Shown here: in pieces, positions 1 to 8,437 of the stretch
Layout: each line of letters opens with the position of its first letter
Numbering within the stretch: the first letter of the stretch is position 1
Source: Robertmurraya_A mangrovi
GTDB taxonomy: Bacteria > Bacillota > Bacilli > Bacillales > Cytobacillaceae
Direction of reading: 5' to 3'
Assembly: GCF_034427655.1 (NCBI RefSeq)
Contig: NZ_JAXOFX010000021.1
Coordinates: 1 to 64,000 of the forward strand
DNA length: 64,000 nt
Notes under the pieces: model-generated
Database searches by the model: none
Told to the model about the DNA's origin: nothing
Seen by the model: only the letters and a program-made list of their open reading frames with translations
Made by a program: the position numbers and the translations under genes

Positions 1-105
<105 letters not shown>

Positions 106-216
106 ACATTATTGGTGATTACTCGAATTCTTCTTCTTCAATCATTATCTAGTTTTGAGGGAATAATTTTAAAAAATCTCTTGAAAAATACTTATAAATA
201 AGTATAATAATAATAG

Positions 217-332
<116 letters not shown>

Positions 333-347
333 CTGTATTAATATTGT

Positions 348-422
348 TCCGCAGTAGCTCAGTGGTAGAGCATTCGGCTGTTAACCGAACGGTCGTAGGT
401 TCGAGTCCTACCTGCGGAGCCA
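348..422 (+). tRNA. tRNA-Asn (anticodon GTT)
   Basis: A full cloverleaf can be folded with acceptor TCCGCAG/CTGCGGA, anticodon loop CTGTTAA and T-loop GGTTCGAGTCC. CCA is encoded. First tRNA of the cluster behind the rrn operon. Confidence 0.95.
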
Positions 423-449
423 TTTATACAATTTTGAGCTAGTTCTTAT

Positions 450-522
450 GCTTCCATAGCTCAGCAGGTAGAGCACTTCCATGGTAAGGAAGAGGTCACC
501 GGTTCGAGCCCGGTTGGAAGCT
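450..522 (+). tRNA. tRNA-Thr (anticodon GGT)
   Basis: Acceptor GCTTCCA pairs with TGGAAGC. The anticodon loop is ATGGTAA between CTTCC and GGAAG. The discriminator is T and CCA is not encoded, unlike the other seven tRNAs here, so the end must be added by CCA nucleotidyltransferase. Confidence 0.93.
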
Positions 523-542
523 CTCTAATAGATTAATAGAAT

Positions 543-617
543 GGCCCATTGGTCAAGCGGTTAAGACACCGCCCTTTCACGGCGGTAACACGGGTTCGAA
601 TCCCGTATGGGTCACCA
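543..617 (+). tRNA. tRNA-Glu (anticodon TTC)
   Basis: Cloverleaf with anticodon loop CTTTCAC between CCGCC and GGCGG, T-loop GGTTCGAATCC and encoded CCA. The acceptor includes the expected G-T style pairs (GGCCCAT with ATGGGTC). Confidence 0.94.
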
Positions 618-619
618 AG

Positions 620-814
620 TTTTTTTTACGAAGCGATAGCGGAGTAAAAAGAAACGTCCTTATTTTTTCTTACGAAGCAATAGCAGAGTTTAAGAAATTT
701 AATATTTGGAGGATTAGCTCAGCTGGGAGAGCACCTGCCTTACAAGCAGGGGGTCGGCGGTTCGATCCCGTCATCCTCCACCAAAACTTTTTTGCGGAAC
801 GTTAGTGGAGTAAA
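620..814 (+). repeat. degenerate spacer repeat between tRNAs, three copies
   Basis: Three related stretches lie in the tRNA spacers at about 620-650, 662-692 and 787-814 (the range spans tRNA-Val). Each is a T-run, then ACGAAGCGATAGCGGAG or a variant (ACGAAGCAATAGCAGAG; GCGGAACGTTAGTGGAG), then TAAA or TTTAA. They look like duplicated spacer units of unknown role, perhaps processing signals or recombination scars. Confidence 0.5.
708..783 (+). tRNA. tRNA-Val (anticodon TAC)
   Basis: Cloverleaf with acceptor GGAGGAT/ATCCTCC, D-loop AGCTCAGCTGGGAGAGC, anticodon loop CTTACAA and encoded CCA. Confidence 0.95.
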
Positions 815-832
815 TAGATTCTTCCATAATAT

Positions 833-908
<76 letters not shown>

Positions 909-931
909 TTTTCATCTTATCTATATTAGAT

Positions 932-1015
932 GGAGGGGTAGCGAAGTGGCTAAACGCGGCGGACTGTAAATCCGCTCCTTAGGGTTCGGCGGTTCGAATC
1001 CGTCCCCCTCCACCA
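932..1015 (+). tRNA. tRNA-Tyr (anticodon GTA)
   Basis: An 84-base class II tRNA with a long variable arm (CTCCTTAGGGTTC region). The anticodon loop is CTGTAAA and CCA is encoded. Confidence 0.95.
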
Positions 1016-1099
1016 TTTTAATAAAACAAAAAATGGACAGTTAATTCGTCCTTTTTATTTTGCTTAATATTATCATATATACATACATAATAGTATCCC

Positions 1100-1174
1100 T
1101 GGGCTATAGCCAAGCGGTAAGGCATCGCACTTTGACTGCGACATGCGTTGGTTCGAATCCAGCTAGCCCAGCCA
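1100..1174 (+). tRNA. tRNA-Gln (anticodon TTG)
   Basis: Acceptor TGGGCTA/TAGCCCA, anticodon loop CTTTGAC, T-arm GGTTCGAATCC and encoded CCA. Confidence 0.95.
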
Positions 1175-1195
1175 TTTTTTTAAATTATTATAAAC

Positions 1196-1271
1196 GGGGC
1201 CTTAGCTCAGCTGGGAGAGCGCCTGCCTTGCACGCAGGAGGTCAGCGGTTCGATCCCGCTAGGCTCCACCA
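1196..1271 (+). tRNA. tRNA-Ala (anticodon TGC)
   Basis: Acceptor GGGGCCT with AGGCTCC, anticodon loop CTTGCAC and encoded CCA. Last tRNA before the cluster terminator. Confidence 0.95.
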
Positions 1272-1287
1272 ATACATAACATTTATT

Positions 1288-1316
1288 ACCTTAAGCCTTT
1301 GGTTTAAGGTTTTTTT
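1288..1316 (+). terminator. rho-independent terminator of the rrn-tRNA cluster
   Basis: The stem ACCTTAAGCC/GGTTTAAGGT with a short TTT loop is followed by a run of T. It sits 16 bases after tRNA-Ala. Confidence 0.85.
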
Positions 1317-1494
1317 ATTGTAGGACAATAATATATACGAATTAAAGATAAGGATTTTCACTTTGAGTGTATATAACTGATTTAGCTTTTATCCGTACAG
1401 GAAGAAATTAAAGGCAAATTGCAGTTTGCTTAGATGAAAATATCAGTTAAAACCGTATATATATACATAAAATTGTCGAGTTGAGTCAGGTGTA

Positions 1495-1508
1495 TGAAAG
1501 CGTTTAAA
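1495..1508 (+). promoter_or_regulatory. candidate cre (CcpA) site upstream of rocF
   Basis: TGAAAGCGTTTAAA matches the cre consensus TGWAARCGYTWNCW except at one position. It lies 38 bases before the rocF start. Catabolite control of arginine breakdown is plausible for Bacillus, but the site is inferred only from sequence. Confidence 0.4.
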
Positions 1509-1545
1509 ATAGGTTAAGAACAAGGATGAGGAGGAACTATATAAA

Positions 1546-2442
1546 ATGAAGAAACTATCAATTATTGGAATGCCTATGGACCTTGGACAAATGAGACGTG
1601 GAGTAGATATGGGCCCTAGTGCAATAAGATATGCTGGAGTAAATGAGAGGCTAAAAAACTTATTTGATGAAGTTCACGATTTAGGTGATATTGCCATAGG
1701 TAGACCGGAAGTTGCTATTGATGCAGAATCAAATCTACGTAACTTAGATTTAGTTGCTGAAAAAAGCCAACTTCTAGCTAATCAAGTCGATCAGGTTGTT
1801 CAAGAAGGTGCATTTCCTTTGGTGCTTGGAGGAGACCATAGTATTGCGATTGGAACTTTAGCTGGAGTGGCAAAGCATTATAAAAACCTTGGGGTAATTT
1901 GGTATGATGCCCATGGTGATTTAAATACAGCTGAAACCTCACCATCTGGAAATATTCATGGTATGCCATTAGCGGTAAGCTTAGGTATTGGTCATCCTCT
2001 ACTAACAGAAGTAGGTGGATATAATCCAAAAATCAAAGCAGAAAATATCGTTATTATTGGGGCAAGAGCATTAGATGACGGTGAGAAAGAACTAATAAAA
2101 GAAAAAGGTATTAAAGTATATACAATGCACGAAATTGACCGTTTAGGAATGACTAAAGTTATGGAAGATACGATTGCCTATCTAAAAGAGAAAACAGATG
2201 GAGTTCATCTCTCACTAGATTTAGATGGGTTAGATCCACATGATGCTCCTGGAGTTGGTACTCCTGTTAATGGTGGGATTAGCTACAGAGAAAGTCATTT
2301 AGCAATGGAGATGTTAGCTGAATCAGGTATTGTTACTTCAGCTGAATTTGTTGAGGTTAATCCAATACTAGATGACAAGAACCGAACAGCATCAGTGGCT
2401 GTAGCCCTAATGGGTTCTTTATTTGGAGAAAAATTACTTTAA
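1546..2442 (+). CDS. rocF: arginase
   Basis: Cytosolic arginase, hydrolysing L-arginine to ornithine and urea in the Roc catabolic pathway. The 298-residue length is normal for Bacillus RocF. The ureohydrolase Mn-binding signatures are all visible: GGDHSIA, YDAHGDLN and SLDLDGLDP, plus the substrate-loop glutamate in AEFVEVNP. The ATG is preceded by GAGGAGG at a good distance. The gene stands alone, with the tRNA terminator upstream and its own hairpin at 2461-2490 downstream. A cre-like site lies just upstream. No other arginine genes are nearby, so agmatinase is a less likely alternative; the order rocF-sigW also occurs in related Bacilli. Confidence 0.93.
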   Translation: MKKLSIIGMPMDLGQMRRGVDMGPSAIRYAGVNERLKNLFDEVHDLGDIAIGRPEVAIDAESNLRNLDLVAEKSQLLANQVDQVVQEGAFPLVLGGDHSIAIGTLAGVAKHYKNLGVIWYDAHGDLNTAETSPSGNIHGMPLAVSLGIGHPLLTEVGGYNPKIKAENIVIIGARALDDGEKELIKEKGIKVYTMHEIDRLGMTKVMEDTIAYLKEKTDGVHLSLDLDGLDPHDAPGVGTPVNGGISYRESHLAMEMLAESGIVTSAEFVEVNPILDDKNRTASVAVALMGSLFGEKLL

Positions 2443-2460
2443 GCTAATGAAACGATATGA

Positions 2461-2490
2461 GAAAAGCAGTAGCCAAGGCTACTGCTTTTC
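2461..2490. terminator. bidirectional hairpin terminator after rocF
   Basis: Perfect 14-base arms GAAAAGCAGTAGCC/GGCTACTGCTTTTC with a two-base loop. The end of the convergent small Spo0E-like gene overlaps it; that gene's stop codon lies in the hairpin. Confidence 0.8.
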
Positions 2491-2643
2491 GTTTACGGTT
2501 AGGCTATAATATTTATTCAATAATTGGTCAAGTTTGGTACTAATTTCAACTACTTTTTGGTTTGATAATGAGGAATGTGAGGCAAGGTGGACCATTTCTC
2601 TACGGCAGCTTTCAATATCCTCTAAAAGATCTTGTACACACAT
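2479..2643 (-). CDS. Spo0E-family aspartyl-phosphate phosphatase (54 aa)
   Basis: A short minus-strand frame of 54 codons starting MCVQDLLEDIESCRREM. It has the Spo0E-family pattern of a two-helix hairpin: I-E-x2-R-x2-M-x2-LA in helix 1, then VVEISTKLDQLLNKYY with the signature SxxLD in helix 2. Family members dephosphorylate Spo0A~P and delay sporulation. An AAGGAAGGA ribosome site lies 11 bases upstream of the ATG; a nearer ATG at 2655 opens only a short frame. The stop codon lies inside the rocF terminator hairpin, so the two convergent genes share it. It was found by reading the strand directly. The specific paralogue cannot be named. Confidence 0.85.
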   Translation of the reverse strand: MCVQDLLEDIESCRREMVHLASHSSLSNQKVVEISTKLDQLLNKYYSLTVNEKQ

Positions 2644-2886
2644 ATGCTTTCATTCCTTCCTTTTTAATAAATAATAACCTTTTCTATGCTAGTACAAAAG
2701 CCTTTTTTTGAAAAATCAGGAAATTTTTATCCAATTTAACTGAGGTGTAATCATATATTCCCCCATATGTAAGCTTGTACTATTGTAAAATCATTTAATC
2801 CATTTTTACCCGAGGGAAAACTTTTTAAACAATTAATAGTAAAATTTGTTAAGATAATTAGTAGGGTAAAATTTTTTTTAAAAAAT

Positions 2887-2913
2887 TGAAACCTTTTCCG
2901 CAATCGATTCGTA
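2887..2913 (+). promoter_or_regulatory. sigma-W type autoregulatory promoter
   Basis: TGAAAC (2887-2892), a 17-base spacer, then CGTA (2910-2913). This is the known sigma-W -35/-10 pair and it lies about 37 bases before sigW, which fits autoregulation. Confidence 0.85.
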
Positions 2914-2950
2914 GTATCGATTAGCCGCAGTAGAGCGGAGGTAAAGATTA

Positions 2951-3514
2951 ATGGAAACTCTAATAAAAGCAAGAATTAAACAAGTACTCAAAGGTGACCA
3001 AAGTGCTTTTGCTGAAATTGTAGAGATATACAAGGACAAGGTATATCAACTTTGTTATAGAATGCTCGGAAATAGACATGAGGCAGAAGATATGGCACAA
3101 GAGGCATTTATCCGAGCATATGTTAATATAACCAGGTTTAATATCAACTTAAAATTCTCTACTTGGCTCTATCGGATTGCCACGAACTTGTGTATCGATC
3201 GAATTAGAAAAAAGAAGCCAGATTATTATCTAGATGCTGAGGTCTCAGGAACAGATGGATTAACGATGTACTCTCAAGTTGCTGCTGATACATCATTACC
3301 GGAAGATGATTTAGAAAATCTCGAACTTCAAGAAACGATACAAAAAGAAATTTCAAAGCTACCGGAAAAGTACCGTTCAGTTATTGTTCTGAAGTACATT
3401 GAAGAGCTTTCATTAAATGAGATTAGTGAAATACTTGATATACCTCTAGGAACGGTTAAAACTAGAATCCATAGAGGTAGAGAAGCTTTAAGACATCAGT
3501 TACGTAATGTTTAA
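2951..3514 (+). CDS. sigW: ECF sigma factor SigW
   Basis: Alternative RNA polymerase sigma factor controlling the cell-envelope stress and antibiotic-resistance regulon. The 187 residues match SigW length. Sigma region 2 is seen in YRMLGNRHEAEDMAQEAFIRAY and region 4 in LPEKYRSVIVLKYIEELSLNEISEILDIPLGTVKTRIHRGR. It is preceded by a sigma-W promoter and GCGGAGG ribosome site, and is followed directly by its anti-sigma factor and then cdaA-cdaR-glmM-glmS, the conserved Bacillus order, so the assignment is firm. Region 4 extends close to the stop at 3514, and rsiW starts 16 bases later. Confidence 0.95.
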   Translation: METLIKARIKQVLKGDQSAFAEIVEIYKDKVYQLCYRMLGNRHEAEDMAQEAFIRAYVNITRFNINLKFSTWLYRIATNLCIDRIRKKKPDYYLDAEVSGTDGLTMYSQVAADTSLPEDDLENLELQETIQKEISKLPEKYRSVIVLKYIEELSLNEISEILDIPLGTVKTRIHRGREALRHQLRNV

Positions 3515-3530
3515 TGAGAGGGTGAGAACT

Positions 3531-4172
3531 TTGAATTGTCCTGATAAATTCGTACAATACATGCATGAGTATTTAGATGAAGAGATCTCAACCGAGCATG
3601 AAAAGGAACTAAAAAACCATTTGCAAAAGTGTGAGGATTGCTACAGTCACTTTCATGAATTAGAGAAAGCAATAGCACTAGTAAAGAGTACTTCCCATAT
3701 ACAAGCTCCATCTGATTTCACAGCAAACATAATGGCTAGGTTACCAAAGGAAAAGAAAAAGGTAGGAGTACAACGTTGGTTTAGGCATCATCCTATGTTA
3801 ACGGCTGCTTCATTATTTATTGTACTAATGGTCGGTAGTGTACTTTCTACTTGGAATCAAGAACAAGAGTTTTCAGTGTCTAAACAACCAAATTTGATTG
3901 TGCAAAATGACACGGTAATCGTTCCTGAAGGTGAGGTTGTAAAGGGAGACATAGTAGTAAGAAACGGGAAAATTCAGATTGAAGGTCAGGTTGAAGGAAA
4001 TGTAACTGTCATTAATGGAGACGTAACGGACATTAATGGCGAAAAGTATCTAGCTTCAGCCGGTCAGGTAACAGGAGAGATTAGGGAAGTCAATGAAGTA
4101 TTTGACTGGATTTGGTTTCAAATTAAAAAGACCGCAAAAGAAGTAGTAAATGTGTTTGATAAAGATGAGTAA
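3531..4172 (+). CDS. rsiW: anti-sigma-W factor RsiW
   Basis: Membrane-bound anti-sigma factor that holds SigW until stress triggers stepwise proteolysis. I chose the TTG start at 3531 because GAGGGTGAG precedes it and it gives MNCPDKFVQYMHEYLD, the usual RsiW N-terminus; a longer frame from 3507 overlaps sigW. The zinc anti-sigma motif is H-L-Q-K-C-E-D-C near residue 32. One membrane segment lies around residues 88-107 (TAASLFIVLMVGSVLSTW). The extracytoplasmic tail of about 105 residues is rich in beta-forming VxGDIVVRNG/VEGNVTVINGD repeats, reminiscent of bactofilin-like strands. A terminator follows at 4205. Confidence 0.92.
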   Translation: MNCPDKFVQYMHEYLDEEISTEHEKELKNHLQKCEDCYSHFHELEKAIALVKSTSHIQAPSDFTANIMARLPKEKKKVGVQRWFRHHPMLTAASLFIVLMVGSVLSTWNQEQEFSVSKQPNLIVQNDTVIVPEGEVVKGDIVVRNGKIQIEGQVEGNVTVINGDVTDINGEKYLASAGQVTGEIREVNEVFDWIWFQIKKTAKEVVNVFDKDE

Positions 4173-4204
4173 TCAACAAATTAATTTTTCCATTCTATAG
4201 ACTT

Positions 4205-4238
4205 AAAGGGTTGAACCTAAAATAGTTCAGCCCTTTAT
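4205..4238 (+). terminator. terminator after sigW-rsiW
   Basis: Stem AAAGGGTTGAAC with GTTCAGCCCTTT, loop CTAAAATA and a T-rich tail. It separates the sigW-rsiW unit from cdaA, which has its own promoter. Confidence 0.8.
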
Positions 4239-4558
4239 TTATTGGGACTGAATCCTGTTTTATTAGTGAAGGTCTATATTAAAAATTTTTGAATGTTAAC
4301 TAAAATTTGTTCATAAAAATAGTAAACAAGCTATTTTTCCTAATCAAAGAAATAACCAAAAGACTACATCTAAGATTCATTTTACAATTAATAGGGAATA
4401 AATGTGTTAACGATTGGTCTTCACTGTAATTATGATATAATAATAAATGACTTAAATTTTAGTGTTACCAAAGAAATGATTTATGTATTTAATTCATATT
4501 TAACTAACAGCAACTTGGAAAATTGAGCTGATAAAATAAATTTGTTGGAGGAAAGAAA
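4239..4558 (+). promoter_or_regulatory. intergenic region with promoter for cdaA-cdaR-glmM
   Basis: No gene is visible here. A sigma-A type promoter is present: TTGGTC at 4414-4419, a 16-base spacer and TATAAT at 4436-4441, giving a leader of about 110 bases. The leader shows no recognisable riboswitch. The first 170 bases are AT-rich without clear structure. Confidence 0.65.
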
Positions 4559-5386
4559 ATGTCGATTGAAGATTTCGATGTACTGAAATATTTAGCCATT
4601 ACTGTTGACATCCTCCTAGTATGGTACGTTATATACAAACTCATCATGGTCATAAAAGGAACGAAAGCTGTCCAATTATTAAAAGGGATATTTGTCATAT
4701 TAATTGTAACCCTAGTCAGCGATAAGTTTAACTTAAAGACATTAAACTGGATGATGGAACAAGTACTACTTTGGGGATTCCTAGCTATTATTATTATATT
4801 TCAACCGGAACTTAGAAGAGCACTAGAACAATTGGGAAGAGGCCGTTTCTTCTCTAGAACCGGTGGAAATGAAGAAGAACAACAAGAAAAGATGATAGAG
4901 GCCATTACGAAAGCTACGGATTATATGGCCAAGCGACGGATTGGTGCCCTCATCTCTATTGAAAAAGAAACTGGAATGGGAGATTACATAGAAACTGGTA
5001 TCCCGTTAGATGCAAAAGTATCCTCAGAATTACTAATTAATATTTTTATCCCTAATACACCTCTTCATGATGGGGCTGTTGTTCTTCAGAAGAACTGCGT
5101 TGCAGCTGCAGCCTGTTATTTACCTTTATCGGAAAGCCCATTTATATCAAAAGAGTTAGGTACAAGACATAGGGCTGCTTTAGGAATAAGTGAAGTGACA
5201 GACAGTGTAACAGTGGTAGTGTCTGAAGAAACAGGTGCCATTTCTTTAACGAAGAATGGAGAGCTGTACCGTGATTTAAAACTGGATGTATTTAAAGAAC
5301 TACTGTCTAAAGAATTCCTCACACAAACTAAACCGAAACAAGCTTCTTCAGCTCGTTGGAACTGGAGGGGAAAGAAGAATGGATAA
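4559..5386 (+). CDS. cdaA: diadenylate cyclase CdaA
   Basis: Membrane-anchored diadenylate cyclase that makes c-di-AMP from two ATP, controlling potassium and osmolyte homeostasis and linked to cell-wall synthesis. The 275 residues contain three N-terminal membrane helices (residues about 10-80) and the DAC domain. The catalytic motifs DGA (residues 171-173) and RHR (203-205) are intact. The start ATG follows TTGGAGGAAAG. The 3' end overlaps the start of cdaR by 8 bases, so the two are translationally coupled. This is the conserved cdaA-cdaR-glmM operon. Formerly ybbP or dacA. Confidence 0.96.
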   Translation: MSIEDFDVLKYLAITVDILLVWYVIYKLIMVIKGTKAVQLLKGIFVILIVTLVSDKFNLKTLNWMMEQVLLWGFLAIIIIFQPELRRALEQLGRGRFFSRTGGNEEEQQEKMIEAITKATDYMAKRRIGALISIEKETGMGDYIETGIPLDAKVSSELLINIFIPNTPLHDGAVVLQKNCVAAAACYLPLSESPFISKELGTRHRAALGISEVTDSVTVVVSEETGAISLTKNGELYRDLKLDVFKELLSKEFLTQTKPKQASSARWNWRGKKNG

Positions 5387-6620
5387 GTATATCGATAAAA
5401 TGATAGATAATCGGTGGTTCATGAAAGTAGTTGCGATTGTATTGGCTTTGTTATTATTTGACTATGTTAATGATGGCAAAGACGATACGGCAGTGAATGT
5501 ACCTCAGGAGCAAGAAAGTGAAACAATCACCGATGTTCAGGTAAAGAGCTACTATGACACGGAAAGTTTAGTAGTTACAGGTGTGCCTGAAACCGTTACC
5601 TTGACATTTACGGGCCCAAAAACTCATATACAACAAGTTAAAACACAAAGGAATTTTGAAGTGTATGTTAATTTATCTGATGCAAAAATAGGTACTCAAA
5701 GGGTGCCTATAGAAATTAAAGATGTCTCTGACCGACTGGAAGTAATTATTGATCCGCCCTTTGCTAACGTTTCCGTTCAAGAAAAAATGACCAAATCATT
5801 CAATATTGAGGCAGAATATAACTCGACATTATTGGCTACTGGTTATATCGCAGAAGTTCCACAAGTCGATCCTAAGAAAGTTGTGGTAACAGGGGCGAGA
5901 GATGTAATAGAGAAAATAAGTTATGTGAAAGCAACGGTAGATATTAAAGATCCAATAAATGATACGGTTACAAAAGAGGCTAAAATACTAGTTCTTGATC
6001 GAGAATTAAATAAGCTTAATGTCGTAGTGCAACCCCAAATTGTAAATGTTACTATACCTGTTAAAGCATCTAGTAAAACTGTACCAATTAAGGTGATTGA
6101 AAAAGGTACGGCCCCAAATGGAGTAACGATTGAGACTATTGATTTAGAAACAAATCAAGCTACCATTGTTGCAGATGAGGCTATTTTAAAAGAAACAGAA
6201 TCTGTAAGGGTAGAACTCGATGTAAGTAAAATAGAGGAAGACACTGTCTTTACTTTACCGGTAATCATTTCCGAGGGAATTGTAGAAGTGAACCCTAAGA
6301 CAATAAAAGTGTCGGTAACCGTTAATAAAGAAGAAGATGTCACTCTTTCTAATCTCCCAATTAGGACAGAAGGTTTATCTGATAAATACGAAATAACGTT
6401 TAAAGATCCTAAAAATGCAGCCGTTAACCTTTTAATTTCAGGATCAAGCAAAATTGTAAGACAAGTCAAGCCAACTGATTTTATTTTGAATATTGATTTA
6501 TCAGATATAGGAGAAGGGGAACATGACGTTAAAATAAACGTAAATGGCCCAGATAATATAAATTGGAAACTTGCAAAAGAAACAGCCAAGATAACAATTA
6601 CGGAAAAAGAAGAACTTTAA
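5379..6620 (+). CDS. cdaR: CdaA regulatory protein CdaR (YbbR domains)
   Basis: Membrane-anchored extracytoplasmic partner that modulates CdaA activity. I place the start at the ATG at 5379 (MDKYIDKMIDNRWF) because GGAGGGG lies just upstream and the frame then begins with the usual N-terminal membrane anchor (VVAIVLALLLFDYV); the upstream extension overlaps cdaA. The 413-residue protein then has about four YbbR repeats, recognisable by spaced PETVTLTFTGP-, PQVDPKKVVVTGA- and NPKTIKVSVTV-like strands. It lies 46 bases before glmM and is likely cotranscribed with it. Confidence 0.94.
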   Translation: MDKYIDKMIDNRWFMKVVAIVLALLLFDYVNDGKDDTAVNVPQEQESETITDVQVKSYYDTESLVVTGVPETVTLTFTGPKTHIQQVKTQRNFEVYVNLSDAKIGTQRVPIEIKDVSDRLEVIIDPPFANVSVQEKMTKSFNIEAEYNSTLLATGYIAEVPQVDPKKVVVTGARDVIEKISYVKATVDIKDPINDTVTKEAKILVLDRELNKLNVVVQPQIVNVTIPVKASSKTVPIKVIEKGTAPNGVTIETIDLETNQATIVADEAILKETESVRVELDVSKIEEDTVFTLPVIISEGIVEVNPKTIKVSVTVNKEEDVTLSNLPIRTEGLSDKYEITFKDPKNAAVNLLISGSSKIVRQVKPTDFILNIDLSDIGEGEHDVKINVNGPDNINWKLAKETAKITITEKEEL

Positions 6621-6666
6621 AAGAAGTTGAAAATTTGTAATAGGAAAAAGAAGGAGAGATTCATTA

Positions 6667-8019
6667 ATGGGAAAATATTTCGGTACTGATGGAGTACGCG
6701 GAGTGGCTAATTCCGAGTTAACACCAGAGCTTGCCTTTAAGCTTGGACGCTTTGGAGGATATGTTCTGACTAAAGATAAAGAACGTCCAAAGGTTATTAT
6801 AGGTAGGGATACTCGTGTTTCAGGTCATATGCTTGAAGGAGCTCTAGTGGCAGGTCTACTATCCATTGGTGCAGAAGTAATGCGCTTAGGAATTATCTCA
6901 ACTCCTGGGGTAGCTTTCCTTACGAAAGTTCTAGGTGCACAAGCAGGTGTCATGATATCTGCTTCACATAATCCTGTCCAAGATAACGGTATCAAGTTTT
7001 TTGGTCCAGACGGCTTTAAATTGTCGGACGAACAAGAATTAGAAATTGAACAATTAATGGATATGGCTGAAGATGAACTTCCTAGACCTACAGGAGCTGA
7101 TCTAGGTCAAGTAAATGATTACTTTGAAGGCGGTCAAAAATATATTCAATACTTGAAACAAACGGTTGATGAAGAATTTACGGGTATACATATTGCACTA
7201 GATTGTGCTCATGGTGCTACCTACTCTTTAGCCACTCACCTTTTTGCTGATTTAGATGCTGACCTATCAACAATGGGAGCTTCTCCTAATGGTCTGAACA
7301 TCAATGAAGGAGTGGGATCCACACATCCAGAAGCGCTGGCTTCATTTTTAAAAGAAAAAGGTGCAGATGTAGGACTATCTTTTGATGGAGATGGAGACCG
7401 ACTTATTGCTATTGATGAAAATGGAAACATCGTAGACGGCGACCAGATTATGTATATATGTGCAAAATACATGAAAGAGCAAGGCAGATTAAAAGATAGT
7501 ACAGTTGTTTCTACTGTTATGAGTAATTTAGGCTTTTATAAAGGTCTTGAAACACACGATATAAAAAGTGTACAAACAGCTGTAGGTGACCGTTATGTTG
7601 TAGAAGAGATGAAGAAAAGCGGGTATAACCTTGGTGGTGAACAATCAGGTCATATTATTTTCTTAGATTATAATACAACGGGTGATGGACTACTTACTGG
7701 ACTTCAACTAGTGAACATTATGAAAGTGACAAAAAAACCATTGTCAGAGTTAGCAAATGAGATGCAAAAGTTTCCTCAAAAACTGGTTAATATTAGGGTG
7801 ACAGATAAGCACCATGTCACTGATAATGAAAAAGTCAAAGAAGTGATTTCAGAGGTTGAAAACGAAATGGCTGGAAACGGACGTATCCTGGTTCGCCCGT
7901 CAGGAACAGAACCACTAGTTCGTGTGATGGCAGAGGCGCCTACAGAAGCATTATGTAATGAATATGTTGACCGAATTGCCTCTGTGGTAAAAGAAGAAAT
8001 GGGCTTAAAAGAAGAGTAA
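6667..8019 (+). CDS. glmM: phosphoglucosamine mutase GlmM
   Basis: Cytosolic enzyme interconverting glucosamine-6-phosphate and glucosamine-1-phosphate on the way to UDP-GlcNAc and peptidoglycan. The 450 residues fit the family. Visible motifs are the phosphoserine loop ISASHNP (Ser at residue 100), the metal-binding loop DGDGDR and the phosphate-binding RPSGTEPLVRVMAE near the C-terminus. An AAGGAGAG ribosome site precedes the ATG. In other Bacilli GlmM binds and inhibits CdaA, which fits its place in the cda operon. A strong terminator follows, so glmS is transcribed separately. Confidence 0.96.
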   Translation: MGKYFGTDGVRGVANSELTPELAFKLGRFGGYVLTKDKERPKVIIGRDTRVSGHMLEGALVAGLLSIGAEVMRLGIISTPGVAFLTKVLGAQAGVMISASHNPVQDNGIKFFGPDGFKLSDEQELEIEQLMDMAEDELPRPTGADLGQVNDYFEGGQKYIQYLKQTVDEEFTGIHIALDCAHGATYSLATHLFADLDADLSTMGASPNGLNINEGVGSTHPEALASFLKEKGADVGLSFDGDGDRLIAIDENGNIVDGDQIMYICAKYMKEQGRLKDSTVVSTVMSNLGFYKGLETHDIKSVQTAVGDRYVVEEMKKSGYNLGGEQSGHIIFLDYNTTGDGLLTGLQLVNIMKVTKKPLSELANEMQKFPQKLVNIRVTDKHHVTDNEKVKEVISEVENEMAGNGRILVRPSGTEPLVRVMAEAPTEALCNEYVDRIASVVKEEMGLKEE

Positions 8020-8040
8020 AGATATATTCACATAAAATTT

Positions 8041-8080
8041 TTATGCATAAGGGAACTATTTTGAGCCCTTATGCATATTT
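8041..8080 (+). terminator. terminator after glmM
   Basis: Arms TATGCATAAGGG/CCCTTATGCATA with a 12-base loop and a TTTTTAT tail. It ends the cdaA-cdaR-glmM transcript. Confidence 0.88.
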
Positions 8081-8206
8081 TTATAGGGGAGTACTTTTCC
8101 CCTTTCTAGTTTATGATTGACGTTCATACAGAGATGGTGTATGATATTCCTGTTTTTGTAACATTTATTTTAGAAGGGAAAGGTGGATAGAAGGGAAAAC
8201 TAATAA

Positions 8207-8375
8207 AGCGCCTGGACTAATTCTATGAGCGAAGAGAATTAGTTGACGAGGAGGAGGTTTATCGAATGTTCGGCGGATGCCTCCCGGTTGACCTAAGCAC
8301 AACCGAAAACGACTTCTTTAAAACACCGAGGCAACTTGGTGCACAAAGAGAAGAAGATGCTTCAATAAAACAGAG
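8207..8375 (+). ncRNA. glmS ribozyme: glmS ribozyme (glucosamine-6-phosphate activated)
   Basis: The self-cleaving riboswitch class is recognisable by its invariant blocks: the cleavage site A|GCGCC with GGACT at 8207-8217, GACGAGGAGGAGGTTTATCG, then TTCGGCGGATGCCTCCCGG and ACAACCGA. On binding glucosamine-6-phosphate the RNA cuts near position 8207/8208, and the 5'-hydroxyl product is degraded by RNase J. It gives feedback on GlmS synthesis. It lies directly upstream of glmS. Confidence 0.97.
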
Positions 8376-8377
8376 AT

Positions 8378-8419
8378 AAGGGGGCGGGAAACCCCCTTAA
8401 GGATTCTTGCCCCCTTTTT
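8378..8419 (+). promoter_or_regulatory. alternative hairpins between ribozyme and glmS
   Basis: AAGGGGGC (8378-8385) can pair with the nearby CCCCCTT (8392-8398) or with GCCCCCTT (8409-8416), which is followed by TTT. The long-range pairing looks like an intrinsic terminator; the short one is close to the P4-type hairpin of glmS ribozymes. The two are mutually exclusive. Confidence 0.5.
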
Positions 8420-8437
8420 ACGGGAGGATAAAGAATT

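Noticed and set aside
1060..1323. Open frame across tRNA-Gln and tRNA-Ala
   Set aside because: It lies in tRNA genes and has no ribosome site; it is a chance frame.
6155..6589. 144-codon minus-strand frame in cdaR
   Set aside because: It is antisense to YbbR repeats with no family resemblance.
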